The position numbers were made by a program, and so were the translations under genes. From Pelagibacterium halotolerans B2 (GTDB lineage Bacteria; Pseudomonadota; Alphaproteobacteria; Rhizobiales; Devosiaceae), in the NCBI RefSeq assembly GCF_000230555.1, contig NC_016078.1, positions 248,001 to 312,000 on the forward strand: a stretch of DNA of 64,000 nucleotides. Direction: 5' to 3'. Below the pieces are notes generated by a model. The model was not told where the DNA came from, did not search any database, and was given only the letters and a program-made list of their open reading frames with translations. Each line of letters starts with the position of its first letter. Position 1 is the stretch's first letter. Positions 50,941-60,140 of the stretch are shown here, piece after piece.

Positions 50941-51806
50941 CAATCGGAACCACAATGGACAGGAGTGCAACGCCTCCGATGAACCAGACCAGCACAGCGA
51001 CCGGCGAGACCGGTTACCAGACAGTACGCACGCCCGACGATACCGGCCACCCCGCGCGCCTTAAGGCTCAGGACGTTTCGGTTTTTTACGGCGATAAGCA
51101 GGCGCTGTTCGATGTTTCGATCGACATCCCCGAAAAGGCCGTCAGCGCTTTTATCGGCCCGTCGGGTTGCGGCAAGTCGACGTTCCTGCGCTGCATCAAC
51201 CGCATGAACGACACCATCGAGGGCTGCCGGGTCACCGGCAAGGTCGCGCTCGACGGCGACAATCTCTATGATCCCAGCCTCGACGTGGTCGAGCTGCGGG
51301 CCCGGATCGGCATGGTGTTTCAAAAGCCCAACCCGTTCCCCAAGTCGATCTTTGAGAACGTCGCCTATGGCCCCCGGATTCATGGGCTGGCGCGCAACAA
51401 ATCCGATCTTGAGGAAATCGTCGTCACCTCGCTGCAAAAGGCAGGGTTGTTCGAGGAGGTCAAGGACCGGCTTCATTCGCCCGGCACAGGGCTTTCCGGT
51501 GGCCAGCAGCAGCGCCTTTGCATCGCTCGCGCCATCGCGGTCGGTCCCGAAGTCATCCTTATGGACGAGCCCTGTTCGGCTCTCGACCCGATCGCGACCG
51601 CCATCATCGAGGAACTGATCGACGAACTGCGCACCAATTACACAATCGTCATCGTGACCCACTCGATGCAGCAGGCCGCCCGCGTTTCGCAAAAGACCGC
51701 GTTCTTCCATCTCGGCAAGCTGATCGAGGAAGGCCCGACCGAGGCAATCTTCACCAATCCCCGCGAAAAGCGCACCCAGGATTATATAACTGGCCGCATT
51801 GGGTAG
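50937..51806 (+). CDS. pstB: Phosphate ABC transporter ATP-binding protein PstB
   Basis: A 289-residue ATPase: Walker [10 protein letters not shown] at residues 74-82, [20 protein letters not shown], a Q-loop in [14 protein letters not shown], signature LSGGQQQR, Walker [14 protein letters not shown] and H-loop [14 protein letters not shown]. These match PstB closely. A start at 50937 overlaps pstA by 4 bp; internal ATGs at 50955 and 50979 are alternatives since the first 40 residues are not conserved in the family. A palindromic repeat directly follows its stop. Confidence 0.95.
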   Translation: MTIGTTMDRSATPPMNQTSTATGETGYQTVRTPDDTGHPARLKAQDVSVFYGDKQALFDVSIDIPEKAVSAFIGPSGCGKSTFLRCINRMNDTIEGCRVTGKVALDGDNLYDPSLDVVELRARIGMVFQKPNPFPKSIFENVAYGPRIHGLARNKSDLEEIVVTSLQKAGLFEEVKDRLHSPGTGLSGGQQQRLCIARAIAVGPEVILMDEPCSALDPIATAIIEELIDELRTNYTIVIVTHSMQQAARVSQKTAFFHLGKLIEEGPTEAIFTNPREKRTQDYITGRIG

Positions 51807-51860
51807 GAGCGTTCGCAGAAAAAGTGGGGACCGGTTTTTCGGTTCGCGAACGCGACAAAA
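51805..51860. repeat. Palindromic element between pstB and phoU
   Basis: AGCGTTCGCAGAAAAAGTGG, GGACCGGTTTTTCGGTTCG, CGAACGCGACAAAA: an AGCGTTCG/CGAACGC stem enclosing an ACCGG/CCGGT-like stem. It is related to the ~100-bp elements at 15529 and 26742 and to a copy at 60462. It fills nearly all of the 65-bp pstB-phoU gap. Confidence 0.8.
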
Positions 51861-51871
51861 GGGAAAAAATT

Positions 51872-52579
51872 ATGCCCAATTCAAACGAACATATCGTCAC
51901 CTCCTACGAGGACGAACTGACCGAACTGGCCCGTTCGATTTCGGAAATGGGCGGGCTTGTCGAAAAGGCGATCACCAACGCCACCGATGCACTGATCCGT
52001 TCGGATGCCGACCTGGCGCTGGCCACTGTTGCCGCCGACAAGAAGGTCGACGCCATGCAGTCCCAGATCGACGAGATGGCGGTTTCGATCATCGCCCGGC
52101 GTCAGCCCATGGCGCAGGATCTGCGTTTGGTCATCGCCTCGATCCACGTCGCCAACGATCTCGAACGCATCGGCGACATGGCCAAATCGACGGCCCGGCG
52201 CTCGACCCAGTTCGAAGGCATTGCCATGTCGAGCCAGTTCAAGAACGGGCTGCGTCACATGGGTGAACTCGTCCAGCGCCAGGTCAAGCTCGCGCTCGAT
52301 GCCTTTGCGGCGCGCGACAAGGACATGGCGGTCGACGTGGTCGAGCGCGACACCGACGTGGACGCCCTCTATGTCTCCCTGTTCCGCGAGCTTCTGACCT
52401 ATATGATGGAAGACCCGCGCAACATCACGATGTGCACCCATCTCCTGTTCTGCGGCAAGAATCTCGAACGCGTGGGCGACCACTCGACCAATATCGCCGA
52501 ACAGGCCTATTTCCTCGCGACCGGCAAGACATTGACCGCCGAAGCCGAGGACTTCACACGCGAGCAGATCAAGGGCTAG
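51872..52579 (+). CDS. phoU: Phosphate signalling complex protein PhoU
   Basis: A 235-residue PhoU with two three-helix bundles: YEDELTELARSISEMGGLVE, DLRLVIASIHVANDLERIGD in repeat one and DPRNITMCTHLLFCGKNLER, VGDHSTNIAEQAYFLATG in repeat two. The metal-cluster E/DxxxD motifs (ERIGDMA and ERVGDHSTN) are intact. It links Pst transport to PhoR inhibition. The start at 51872 is the family N-terminus; the frame is open upstream through pstB. phoB starts 3 bp after its stop. Confidence 0.94.
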   Translation: MPNSNEHIVTSYEDELTELARSISEMGGLVEKAITNATDALIRSDADLALATVAADKKVDAMQSQIDEMAVSIIARRQPMAQDLRLVIASIHVANDLERIGDMAKSTARRSTQFEGIAMSSQFKNGLRHMGELVQRQVKLALDAFAARDKDMAVDVVERDTDVDALYVSLFRELLTYMMEDPRNITMCTHLLFCGKNLERVGDHSTNIAEQAYFLATGKTLTAEAEDFTREQIKG

Positions 52580-52582
52580 TCA

Positions 52583-53281
52583 ATGACTCCGCAGGTTCTT
52601 GTTGTCGAAGACGAAGCCGATCTCGTCGAACTTCTGCGTTACAACCTCGAAGCCGAAAACTTCACTGTCGCAACCGCCGAAGATGCCGAAGAGGCGATGC
52701 TGCGCATTGCCGAAAACACTCCCGACATCATCCTGCTCGACTGGATGCTGCCGGGCACCTCGGGCATTGAAATCTGCCGCCGCATCCGCGCCCGCACCGA
52801 TACCGCCCGTATCCCGATCATCATGCTCACCGCGCGCGGCGAGGAAGAAGAGCGCGTGCGCGGGCTGGCGACCGGCGCCGACGATTACGTCGTCAAACCC
52901 TTCTCGCTTCCCGAGCTCATGGCCCGCATCAACGCCCTTTTGCGCCGGTCCAACCCGCAATTGATCGCCGCGATCCTCAAGGCCGGCGATATCGAGCTCG
53001 ACCGCACCACCCATCGCGTGCGCCGCTCGGGCAAGGAAGTCCATCTCGGACCCACCGAATACCGCCTTCTCGAATATCTTATGGGCAATCCCGGCCGCGT
53101 CTATTCGCGCGAGCAATTGCTCGATGGCGTCTGGGGGACCGATGTCTATGTCGATGAGCGCACCGTGGACGTCCATGTCGGCCGGCTGCGCAAGGCCATC
53201 AACCGCGGTCGCGTAAAGGACCCGATCCGCACCGTGCGTGGCGCGGGCTATGCGTTCGACGAAAAATTCGTTGCCAATTAG
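52583..53281 (+). CDS. phoB: Phosphate regulon response regulator PhoB
   Basis: A 232-residue OmpR/PhoB-family regulator. The receiver domain has acidic residues at 10-11 (VVEDEADLVE), phospho-acceptor D53 in IILLDWMLPGTSG and Lys in DDYVVKPFSLPEL. The C-terminal winged helix (about 130-230) includes LGPTEYRLLEYLMGNPGRVY and RTVDVHVGRLRKAINRG. It activates pstS through the Pho box at 46909. It is the last gene of the operon. Confidence 0.95.
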   Translation: MTPQVLVVEDEADLVELLRYNLEAENFTVATAEDAEEAMLRIAENTPDIILLDWMLPGTSGIEICRRIRARTDTARIPIIMLTARGEEEERVRGLATGADDYVVKPFSLPELMARINALLRRSNPQLIAAILKAGDIELDRTTHRVRRSGKEVHLGPTEYRLLEYLMGNPGRVYSREQLLDGVWGTDVYVDERTVDVHVGRLRKAINRGRVKDPIRTVRGAGYAFDEKFVAN

Positions 53282-53344
53282 GGTTTCAAAATTAGTTGGC
53301 ATTTTATCGATCGGGTTTGTGTTTTGTTGAGCCAGATCGACAAA

Positions 53345-53379
53345 GCGTAAATTTTGTTCCGCATTTGACTGATTTACGC
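53345..53379. promoter_or_regulatory. Inverted repeat in the AT-rich gap upstream of the HAD-UbiA gene
   Basis: GCGTAAAT-N19-ATTTACGC, perfect 8-bp arms, within an unusually AT-rich 190-bp gap that also has TTGACT-N17-TGATTA. This is the only plausible promoter region for the downstream genes; a regulator is not known. Confidence 0.4.
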
Positions 53380-53473
53380 GTCGCGCCTGATTAACGCTTA
53401 TTTGCTGTTTGCTTTGCACCACACCTTCGCGCCCGCGATAACGGGGGCGAAATTTGCAGAGCGAGCAGGTGCG

Positions 53474-54955
53474 ATGCCCAAATCAGCCATTGCGGTCAAA
53501 CAGATCCGTGCCGACCGGGAACCCGGATCGGGCCTTCTCCCGCTCGTCCTCGACCTCGACAACACCCTGATCCGCACCGATTTGCTGCACGAGACGGTTT
53601 TCGCCTATCTCAAGCAGAACCCGCTCGGCCTGTTTGCGCTTGTTGCTTGGCTTCTAAAGGGCAAGGCCCATCTCAAGCAGCAACTGGCCCGGCACGTGAC
53701 GCTGGACGTCGATGACATTCCACTCAACGATGAAATCGTCGCCTACGCCGAAGCCGAAAAGGCCAAGGGCCGCGAGATCATTCTCGCTACCGCCGCCGAT
53801 AGCCTGCTCGCCATACGCATCGCCCGCCGCTTCCTCTTCATCGACAAGACGCTCGCCTCGGACGGCATCACCAATCTCAAGGGCGCCACAAAGGCTGAAA
53901 AGCTGGCCGAAATGTTTCCCGACGGCTTTGTCTATGCCGGCGACAGCCGCGCCGATCTTGGCGTCTGGAAAGTCGCCAAAGGCGCCGTCCTGGTCGAAAC
54001 CGCCGGCAGGGTAGGGCGCGCGGCAACCCGCCTGACCCCGGTCGAGCACACGATAAAGCGTCCCGCCCGCCTCAAGGATTGGGTCAAGGAAGCGCGCCTG
54101 CACCAATGGGCCAAGAACGCGCTGGTCTTCGTGCCGCTCATGCTGGGCGGGCATATGCTCGATCCCGCAGCCTGGGCGAGTGCCGGCATTGCCTTTCTCG
54201 CCCTGGGCATCCTGGCCTCATCCACATACCTGCTCAATGACCTCTGGGACATCGCCGACGACCGCCGCCACTGGTCCAAGCGCAATCGCCCGCTGGCCGC
54301 CGGCCGCATATCGATTGCGCACGCCGTCGCTGCCATGCCCGTCGCCATGATTGCCGCTTTCGCGCTCGGCGCGCTGGTCAATCCTTTGGTCGTCGTAACG
54401 CTTGCCGCCTATCTGGCCCTCACCGTCGCCTATTCCCTGGGCATCAAACGCAAGCCCATCCTCGATGCCTTCACCCTTGCCGTGCTGTTCACCATTCGGT
54501 TGGTGCTCGGCATCGTCGCTGTGGGCGTCATGGCCTCGCCCTGGCTGCTTGTCTTTTCCATGTTCCTGTTTGCCTCGCTCTCCTTTGCCAAGCGCAACAC
54601 CGAGGTCCAGCGCATGACCGACAATGGAGGATCGGGCCGCATCAGCGGACGGGGCTATTTCACCACCGATGCGCCCTTCATCATGGCCATGGGTGTGGCG
54701 AGCGGCATCGGCTCGGTGCTCATTCTCGTGCTCTATCTCACCCAGGATGCGCTGGCCGCCGATTTCTATTCGGACTCCATCTGGCTCTGGCTCATGCCCG
54801 CCGCCCTGTTCCTGTGGATCGGCCGCATCTGGATGCTCAGCTTTAGGGGAGAACTCAACGACGACCCCGTGGCCTTTGCCATGAAGGACCCCAAGAGCCT
54901 CATGCTCGCCGCCGGCCTGGCGCTCGGCTTTTTCCTCGCCTGGATCGGCATATGA
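53474..54955 (+). CDS. HAD phosphatase - UbiA prenyltransferase fusion
   Basis: A 493-residue two-domain protein. Residues 20-210 are a HAD-like hydrolase (motif I LVLDLDNTLIRTD; ILATAADSLLAIRIAR; VYAGDSRADLGVWK). Residues about 220-493 are a UbiA-type prenyltransferase with 8-9 helices and the diphosphate/Mg motif STYLLNDLWDIADDRRHWSK. UbiA proteins of this branch transfer phosphoribose to polyprenyl phosphate (compare Rv3806c and NoeC); the HAD domain could then remove the 5'-phosphate. This role is inferred. The start at 53474 is at MPKSAIAVKQ. A GtrA-family gene overlaps its end by 4 bp. Confidence 0.85.
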   Translation: MPKSAIAVKQIRADREPGSGLLPLVLDLDNTLIRTDLLHETVFAYLKQNPLGLFALVAWLLKGKAHLKQQLARHVTLDVDDIPLNDEIVAYAEAEKAKGREIILATAADSLLAIRIARRFLFIDKTLASDGITNLKGATKAEKLAEMFPDGFVYAGDSRADLGVWKVAKGAVLVETAGRVGRAATRLTPVEHTIKRPARLKDWVKEARLHQWAKNALVFVPLMLGGHMLDPAAWASAGIAFLALGILASSTYLLNDLWDIADDRRHWSKRNRPLAAGRISIAHAVAAMPVAMIAAFALGALVNPLVVVTLAAYLALTVAYSLGIKRKPILDAFTLAVLFTIRLVLGIVAVGVMASPWLLVFSMFLFASLSFAKRNTEVQRMTDNGGSGRISGRGYFTTDAPFIMAMGVASGIGSVLILVLYLTQDALAADFYSDSIWLWLMPAALFLWIGRIWMLSFRGELNDDPVAFAMKDPKSLMLAAGLALGFFLAWIGI

Positions 54956-55389
54956 GCCCGGAAGCGTTCCTGAAACTGCCCCAGCCCGTGCGCTTTCTGC
55001 TTCTGGGTGGGCTGGCGGCGGCCATCAACTGGCTGGTGCGGTTTCCGCTTTCGCTCGTCCTGCCGTTTCCCGCCGCAGTGTTCGTCGCCTATCTCATCGG
55101 CATGAGTGCGGGGTTCACGCTCTATCGCGCCTATGTCTTCCCCAATTCCGCCCGCCCCGTCGCCGCACAGGCCACCCTGTTTCTCATCGTCAACGCCATT
55201 GGCGCGGTGATCGTCATGGCGGTGTCGCTGGTCCTGCTCGATCATCTGCTGCCGGCAATCGGCTGGCGTTTCCTGCCCGAGGCCCTTGCGCACGGCACGG
55301 CAATCGGCGTCGGTGCTGTTGCAAATTTCTTCGGCCACAAATATCTCAGCTTTCGAGCCGCACCGGAGCGTGCAGAAAACTTGACTTGA
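54952..55389 (+). CDS. GtrA family protein (putative polyprenyl-phosphate-sugar flippase)
   Basis: A 145-residue protein with four transmembrane helices: PVRFLLLGGLAAAINWLVRF, FVAYLIGMSAGFTLYRAYVF, TLFLIVNAIGAVIVMAVSLV and IGVGAVANFFGHKYLSFR, the GtrA fold. The ATGA overlap with the UbiA fusion indicates co-translation. GtrA proteins are thought to flip polyprenyl-linked sugars across the membrane, fitting the neighbouring enzyme. Confidence 0.88.
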   Translation: MSPEAFLKLPQPVRFLLLGGLAAAINWLVRFPLSLVLPFPAAVFVAYLIGMSAGFTLYRAYVFPNSARPVAAQATLFLIVNAIGAVIVMAVSLVLLDHLLPAIGWRFLPEALAHGTAIGVGAVANFFGHKYLSFRAAPERAENLT

Positions 55390-55441
55390 CGAGTCTGGTT
55401 TAGGCGCGCTAGGTCCGGGCGGTATTGAAAGCGATCCGACC

Positions 55442-57169
55442 ATGCTGCGCCGATTTTTCTCCTATTACGCACCCTATAAGGGCTTGTTCTTCCTCGATTT
55501 CGGCTGCGCGGTCATCGTCGGTCTGCTCGAACTGAGCTTTCCGGTGGTGGTCCAGCTCTACGTCGATCAGCTCTTGCCCAGTCAGAACTGGTTCTGGATT
55601 CTTGCCGCCGCTGCCGGTCTGCTTGTCGTCTATATCCTCAATGCCGGCCTGCTCTCGGTCGTCAACTATTGGGGCCATGCGCTCGGCATCGGCATTGAAA
55701 CCGACATGCGCCGCCAGGCCTTCGATCACCTGCACAAGCTCTCGTTCCGCTATTTCGACAACAAGAAAACCGGACACCTGATCACCCACGTCACCAAGGA
55801 CCTCGAAGAGGTTGGCGAGATCGCTCATCACGGCCCCGAGGACGTCTTCATCGCCATCATGACCTTCATCGGCGCCTTCATCATCATGGCGCTGATGAAC
55901 CTCAAGCTTGCCGCGCTCACCCTGTTCATCGTCCCCGTCGCCGCCTTCCTGATCTTTAAATACGGAAGCGCCATGACCATGACCTGGAAGAGCCTTTATG
56001 GCCGGGTCGGCGATTTCAACCAGCGCATCGAGGAATCCATCGGCGGGGTCCGCGCCGTGCGCGCCTTTGCCAACGAGCGTCATGAGCGCAAGCTGTTCGA
56101 AGGCGACAACCAGAGCTACCGCACCACCAAGCTCAAGGCCTACAAGATCATGACGGCATCGATCTCCATGTCCTACATGGCCAAGAGCCTCGTGCAGTTG
56201 ATGGTCATGCTCGCCGGCACCGCGCTCGTCATGTACGGGGAGATGACCTATGGCCAGTTCGTCGGCTTCCTGCTGCTTATCACCGTCCTGTTCCGCCCCA
56301 TCGACAAGATCATCTCGGTCATCGAAAGCTATCCAAAAGGCATCGCCGGGTTCAAACGCTTCACCGACCTGATCGATACCGAGCCCGATATCGTCGACAG
56401 TCCCAACGCCAGGAAAGTATCCAACCTGCGAGGCGACATCGTTTTCGACAGCGTCAATTTCGCCTATTCGGAAAACCGCCCGATCCTGCGCGACATCACC
56501 CTGAGCGTCAAAGCAGGCGAAACCATCGCCCTCGTCGGCCCGTCCGGTGCAGGCAAGACCACGATCTGCTCGCTGTTGCCGCGCTTTTACGAAATCGATT
56601 CCGGCGCCATCACCATCGACGGCATCGACATCCGCGACATGACCCAGGATTCCCTGCGCAGCCAGATCGGCATCGTGCAGCAGGACGTCTTCATGTTCGG
56701 CACCTCGATCCGCGATAACATCGCTTACGGCCGTCTGGGCGCCACCGACGAAGAGATCATGGCCGCCGCCCGCAGCGCCCAGTTCGATAGCGTCATCGCC
56801 CAACTGCCCGACGGGCTCGATACCATGATCGGCGAGCGCGGCGTCAAACTCTCGGGCGGCCAGAAGCAGCGCCTCGCCATCGCGCGAATATTTCTGAAAA
56901 ATCCGCCGATCCTCATTCTCGACGAGGCAACCTCGGCGCTCGATACCGAAACCGAAATGCAGATCCAGCGCGCGCTTTCAGCGCTCTCGGAAGGCCGCAC
57001 CACGCTGGTCATCGCCCACCGCCTCGCCACCATCCGTAACGCGGACCGCATTGCCGTGGTCGCCGATGGCCGTATCGTGGAAGAGGGCGCTCATGACGCT
57101 CTGGTCGCAAAGGCCGGCGCCTATGCCCGCCTGCACAATGCGCAGTTCGGCGCCCGGGCCGCCGAATAG
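55442..57169 (+). CDS. ABC exporter with fused membrane and ATPase domains
   Basis: A 575-residue half-transporter: six helices in residues 1-310 (YKGLFFLDFGCAVIVGLLEL; TYGQFVGFLLLITVLFRPID) and an ATPase domain with Walker A GPSGAGKTT near residue 365, signature LSGGQKQR, Walker B ILILDEATSALD and H-loop LVIAHRLATIRN. It resembles MsbA/lipid and multidrug exporters and would act as a homodimer. The substrate is unknown, but the polyprenyl-sugar neighbours suggest an envelope glycolipid. Confidence 0.88.
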   Translation: MLRRFFSYYAPYKGLFFLDFGCAVIVGLLELSFPVVVQLYVDQLLPSQNWFWILAAAAGLLVVYILNAGLLSVVNYWGHALGIGIETDMRRQAFDHLHKLSFRYFDNKKTGHLITHVTKDLEEVGEIAHHGPEDVFIAIMTFIGAFIIMALMNLKLAALTLFIVPVAAFLIFKYGSAMTMTWKSLYGRVGDFNQRIEESIGGVRAVRAFANERHERKLFEGDNQSYRTTKLKAYKIMTASISMSYMAKSLVQLMVMLAGTALVMYGEMTYGQFVGFLLLITVLFRPIDKIISVIESYPKGIAGFKRFTDLIDTEPDIVDSPNARKVSNLRGDIVFDSVNFAYSENRPILRDITLSVKAGETIALVGPSGAGKTTICSLLPRFYEIDSGAITIDGIDIRDMTQDSLRSQIGIVQQDVFMFGTSIRDNIAYGRLGATDEEIMAAARSAQFDSVIAQLPDGLDTMIGERGVKLSGGQKQRLAIARIFLKNPPILILDEATSALDTETEMQIQRALSALSEGRTTLVIAHRLATIRNADRIAVVADGRIVEEGAHDALVAKAGAYARLHNAQFGARAAE

Positions 57170-57270
57170 AGTCCCTCTTCCTTTCCTCATCGTCTTCGGG
57201 CTTGACCCGGGAACCCGCAACGCTCCGGCTAGCAACAGGAGAAGTGGGCGCCTGTCCGGCCTCCTGAAGT

Positions 57271-58500
57271 CTACGCCGCCAATCCCAGCGCCAGAAAAGC
57301 CATGGTAATGAGGTTAAGCCCGATCCCGAACGTCACAAGCAGCGCCAGCCCGCGCATATCCCGTTCGCTCACCGCCAGGGCAAGCATGTAAAAAACGATG
57401 GGCAGCCAGTCGAGAGCATAGCGCTGCACGTTGTACTGCGAATACCCGTTCGAGTGATAGAACAGGGTCGGCACCGCGATGACGAGGATCGTCGCGATCC
57501 CGATCAGCACCGGCCGGCGCATCGGCGCGAAAAACGCAAACAGAACGAACGGGCTGGCCGCCAGAAGCGCCGTGCCCGACGGATCGAGTCCGACGGGATC
57601 GACCATCGCATTGCCGCCGAAATCCATGTGAAAACCCTGCACGAACAGATAGAGCGCGTTGAACAGCACATAGGCCGACGACCAGAGCCCGTGCTCGGCC
57701 AGCCGAGTGTTGATCATCGACCCACCCTCGGCAATATCGGCGCCGATCATATAAGGGTAGCCGGTCTGCATCGGATCGCCGAACCGAAGATAATTGTAGG
57801 CAAGATAGATCAGCACGGCGACGCCCGCCGGAAGGCCCAGCTTGAGCACCCGCACGATATGGGAGCGCGAAAAGCTGATCAGCGGCTCGAACCGGTCCAG
57901 CGACAGGGCAAACAGGAACGGCAGATAGAAGACTGCCATCTGCCGGCACAAAAACGCCGCCCCGATGCACGCCCCGGCCAAAATCAGGCTCCCCCCGCGC
58001 ACCATCTGGTGGATGGCCAGCGAGGTGAAGGCAAACCCGATCGCCTGGGCAAAAAACCAGATGCCGTCGCCGCGAATGGTCACGAAATAGAGCGGGGTGG
58101 CAAAGGCCAGCCCCAGCAGCAGCCAGATCGCCACGTCGCGATCAACCTTCAGCCCCTCGAAAATCTGCCACCACAACCACACCGACAGCGCAAAGGCGAT
58201 GGCCGAGAGAAAAACGAAGCCGGAAAAATTGACTCCGAACAGCGCCACGAAGGGCAGGGCGATGATCGCCGGGACGGGCGGAAACATCACGAAGATCTTG
58301 TCCTCGAACCGCGCGCAATCGCCATCGAAACAATTTGTCGTGTCCAGCCGCCCGTTAAGAAACGCCTCGGCCAGCAGCGCATAGCTGTTCGAGCCGGGGT
58401 CCTCGATAATGGCGTAAAGCGCCAATCCCCCCGCCAGCGCCAGCGCCATCAGCGCGGCAATGGCAAACAGAACGCCCATGGCGTTTATGCGGCTGAGCAT
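57271..58500 (-). CDS. Polytopic membrane protein, GT-C-glycosyltransferase-like
   Basis: A 409-residue protein with about ten hydrophobic segments, an N-terminal extracytoplasmic loop with acidic residues and cysteines (TTNCFDGDCARFEDKIFVMF) and a long later loop (GSMINTRLAEHGLWSSAYVL, QGFHMDFGGNAMVDPVGLDP). The topology and aromatic/acidic loop fit polyprenyl-sugar-dependent GT-C transferases, but no diagnostic motif was found, so the assignment is tentative. It is convergent with the ABC exporter and upstream of the crcB pair. Confidence 0.6.
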   Translation of the reverse strand: MLSRINAMGVLFAIAALMALALAGGLALYAIIEDPGSNSYALLAEAFLNGRLDTTNCFDGDCARFEDKIFVMFPPVPAIIALPFVALFGVNFSGFVFLSAIAFALSVWLWWQIFEGLKVDRDVAIWLLLGLAFATPLYFVTIRGDGIWFFAQAIGFAFTSLAIHQMVRGGSLILAGACIGAAFLCRQMAVFYLPFLFALSLDRFEPLISFSRSHIVRVLKLGLPAGVAVLIYLAYNYLRFGDPMQTGYPYMIGADIAEGGSMINTRLAEHGLWSSAYVLFNALYLFVQGFHMDFGGNAMVDPVGLDPSGTALLAASPFVLFAFFAPMRRPVLIGIATILVIAVPTLFYHSNGYSQYNVQRYALDWLPIVFYMLALAVSERDMRGLALLVTFGIGLNLITMAFLALGLAA

Positions 58501-58551
58501 GATTGTGATCCCCAGGGCCTTCTACCTGCAGGGTTTATGGCAGCGACCCGT

Positions 58552-58968
58552 TTAAGATTTGGTTTGGGTGGCCGTCTCTTTTGCCGCAAACAGCGCCATC
58601 CCGGCGCTCCAGCCCAGCCACACCGCACCCATCCAGCCGATAATGGAAACTGCGATATATCCCAGCGCCATAGTCCATGCCCCCGACATGACCAGAAGCA
58701 ATGCTTCGAGCGAAAACGCCGAAAACGTCGTGAACCCGCCGCAGAACCCGGTAACCAGAAACCCGCTGAGAATGGGCGAACGCACGCGCTGCACCGACCA
58801 GGCGGCAATCAGCCCGATCAGCGCCGATCCTGCGATATTGGCGGCCAGCGTTCCCGCAATGAACCAGTCGGGGAATGTTGCAAGCGCAAGCAGTGACAGC
58901 CCGAAGCGGGCCATACTGCCTGCCGCCCCGCCACACGCTATCGCGGCGACAAGCGATCGCGCGCTCAC
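58552..58968 (-). CDS. crcB: Fluoride channel protein CrcB/Fluc, second copy
   Basis: A 138-residue protein with four helices and Fluc motifs: CGGAAGSMARFGLSLLA near the N-terminus, the conserved Asn in LAANIAGSALIGLIAAW and GFCGGFTTFSAFSLEALLLV. A GTG start at 58968 overlaps the stop of the other crcB gene by 4 bp. Paired, diverged Fluc genes form an antiparallel heterodimeric fluoride channel in some bacteria. Confidence 0.9.
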   Translation of the reverse strand: MSARSLVAAIACGGAAGSMARFGLSLLALATFPDWFIAGTLAANIAGSALIGLIAAWSVQRVRSPILSGFLVTGFCGGFTTFSAFSLEALLLVMSGAWTMALGYIAVSIIGWMGAVWLGWSAGMALFAAKETATQTKS

Positions 58969-59369
58969 GGCATGGCCCCCATTGAATGGATCAGCGCAAA
59001 CCCGATCGCGGTGGCCGAAAAACACAGGATAAGCGAAGCACCGATATTGAGAAGCGCCGGACCGCCATGCCCCTCGCGCAACAAGGTCAGTGTCTGCAGC
59101 GAAAAGCTCGAAACCGTCGTATAGCCCCCGCACAGCCCGACAACCACCAGCAGCCACGCGAGCTCCGATGGTGTCCCCGTCACACCCGGCTCGATGAAGA
59201 ATCCGGCGATAAGTCCAATAAGCAGGCAGCCTGTCACATTGACGGCAAGGATGCCGAAGGTCCCATGGCCCAGCTTTCGCGCGACAATCGTTGAAACAAA
59301 ATGACGAACGACCGCTCCGATACCGCCGCCAAGGCCAACCAATATCAGAGCGAACAGGGAAGTATTCAT
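58965..59369 (-). CDS. crcB: Fluoride channel protein CrcB/Fluc, first copy
   Basis: A 134-residue four-helix protein: LVGLGGGIGAVVRHFVSTIV, Asn in LAVNVTGCLLIGLIAGFF and VGLCGGYTTVSSFSLQTLTL. It differs clearly from its partner, as expected for a heterodimer. No fluoride (crcB) riboswitch was recognised upstream. The start at 59369 follows a GGGGAATGAA context; the frame extends upstream into repeat DNA. Confidence 0.9.
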   Translation of the reverse strand: MNTSLFALILVGLGGGIGAVVRHFVSTIVARKLGHGTFGILAVNVTGCLLIGLIAGFFIEPGVTGTPSELAWLLVVVGLCGGYTTVSSFSLQTLTLLREGHGGPALLNIGASLILCFSATAIGFALIHSMGAMP

Positions 59370-59514
59370 TCCCCGACAGTGCCCCCGATTCCACGCCCTT
59401 GTCGAGATCGCCATTTCGCGGAAACGCCTCACCTCTCTCCCTCGCTGCCCGGTCCCGGCCTTGGCCAGGGCAATTCCCAACCGGGGCGGGGGACTCGCCA
59501 CAGCCCCCGCTCTC

Positions 59515-60140
59515 GTTGCCCCGGCGAAGGCCGGGGTCCATGTGCCTGTTCGTTCGCTTGTGAGCATAGGGCCAGGCTGCTGGATCCCGGATCGCGTCCG
59601 GGACGGCGATGGGTGTCGGGTCATGCTCCCGGCTCCATCGCCACCCCACATCCTACCCCCATCGTCGTGCTTGACCCGGGGACCCGCTGCATCGGGCAGC
59701 CGCTGAAGAGGTTTGATTATGGGGAGAAGAAGCGAACACCACTTCTCCCGCATTCGGTGGCAGTCCCTGCGGATCCCCGGGTCGAGCCCGAGGATGACGA
59801 TGGAGAGGGGGAGGTGCCGGCGAGCAAGCCTCACCCTCCCTTGCTGCCCCGGCAAAGGCCGGGGTCCATGAGCCTCTCTTCACGCACCGGAGGGTCGGCA
59901 AGGCTGCTGGGGCCCGGATCATGTCCGGGACGGCGATGGGTGTCGGGTCATGCTCTCGGCTCCATCACCACCATTCACCCACCCCCATCGTCATCCTCGG
60001 GCTTGACCCGGGGATCTGCTGCATCGGGCAGCCGGTGAAGGGGTTGAGGAGCCGTGAGACGCGAGGGGTCGCCACTTCTGCGCTGCACAACAGCAGCGTT
60101 GCGGATCCCCGGGTCAAGCCCGAGGATGACGAGGGGGAGG
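59515..60140. repeat. Diverged ~327-bp tandem duplication built of intergenic palindromes
   Basis: A stretch beginning CCCCGGCGAAGGCCGGGGTCC (59518) and ending near 59790 is repeated, with changes, from about 59843 to 60135; for example GGACGGCGATGGGTGTCGGG is at 59601 and again at 59928. Each unit holds three hairpins of the CCCGG class. The whole gap 59370-61116 has no convincing gene. Confidence 0.75.

Noticed and set aside
59370..59450. Possible fluoride riboswitch upstream of the crcB pair
   Set aside because: The conserved loop and pseudoknot elements of the crcB motif were not found in the leader.
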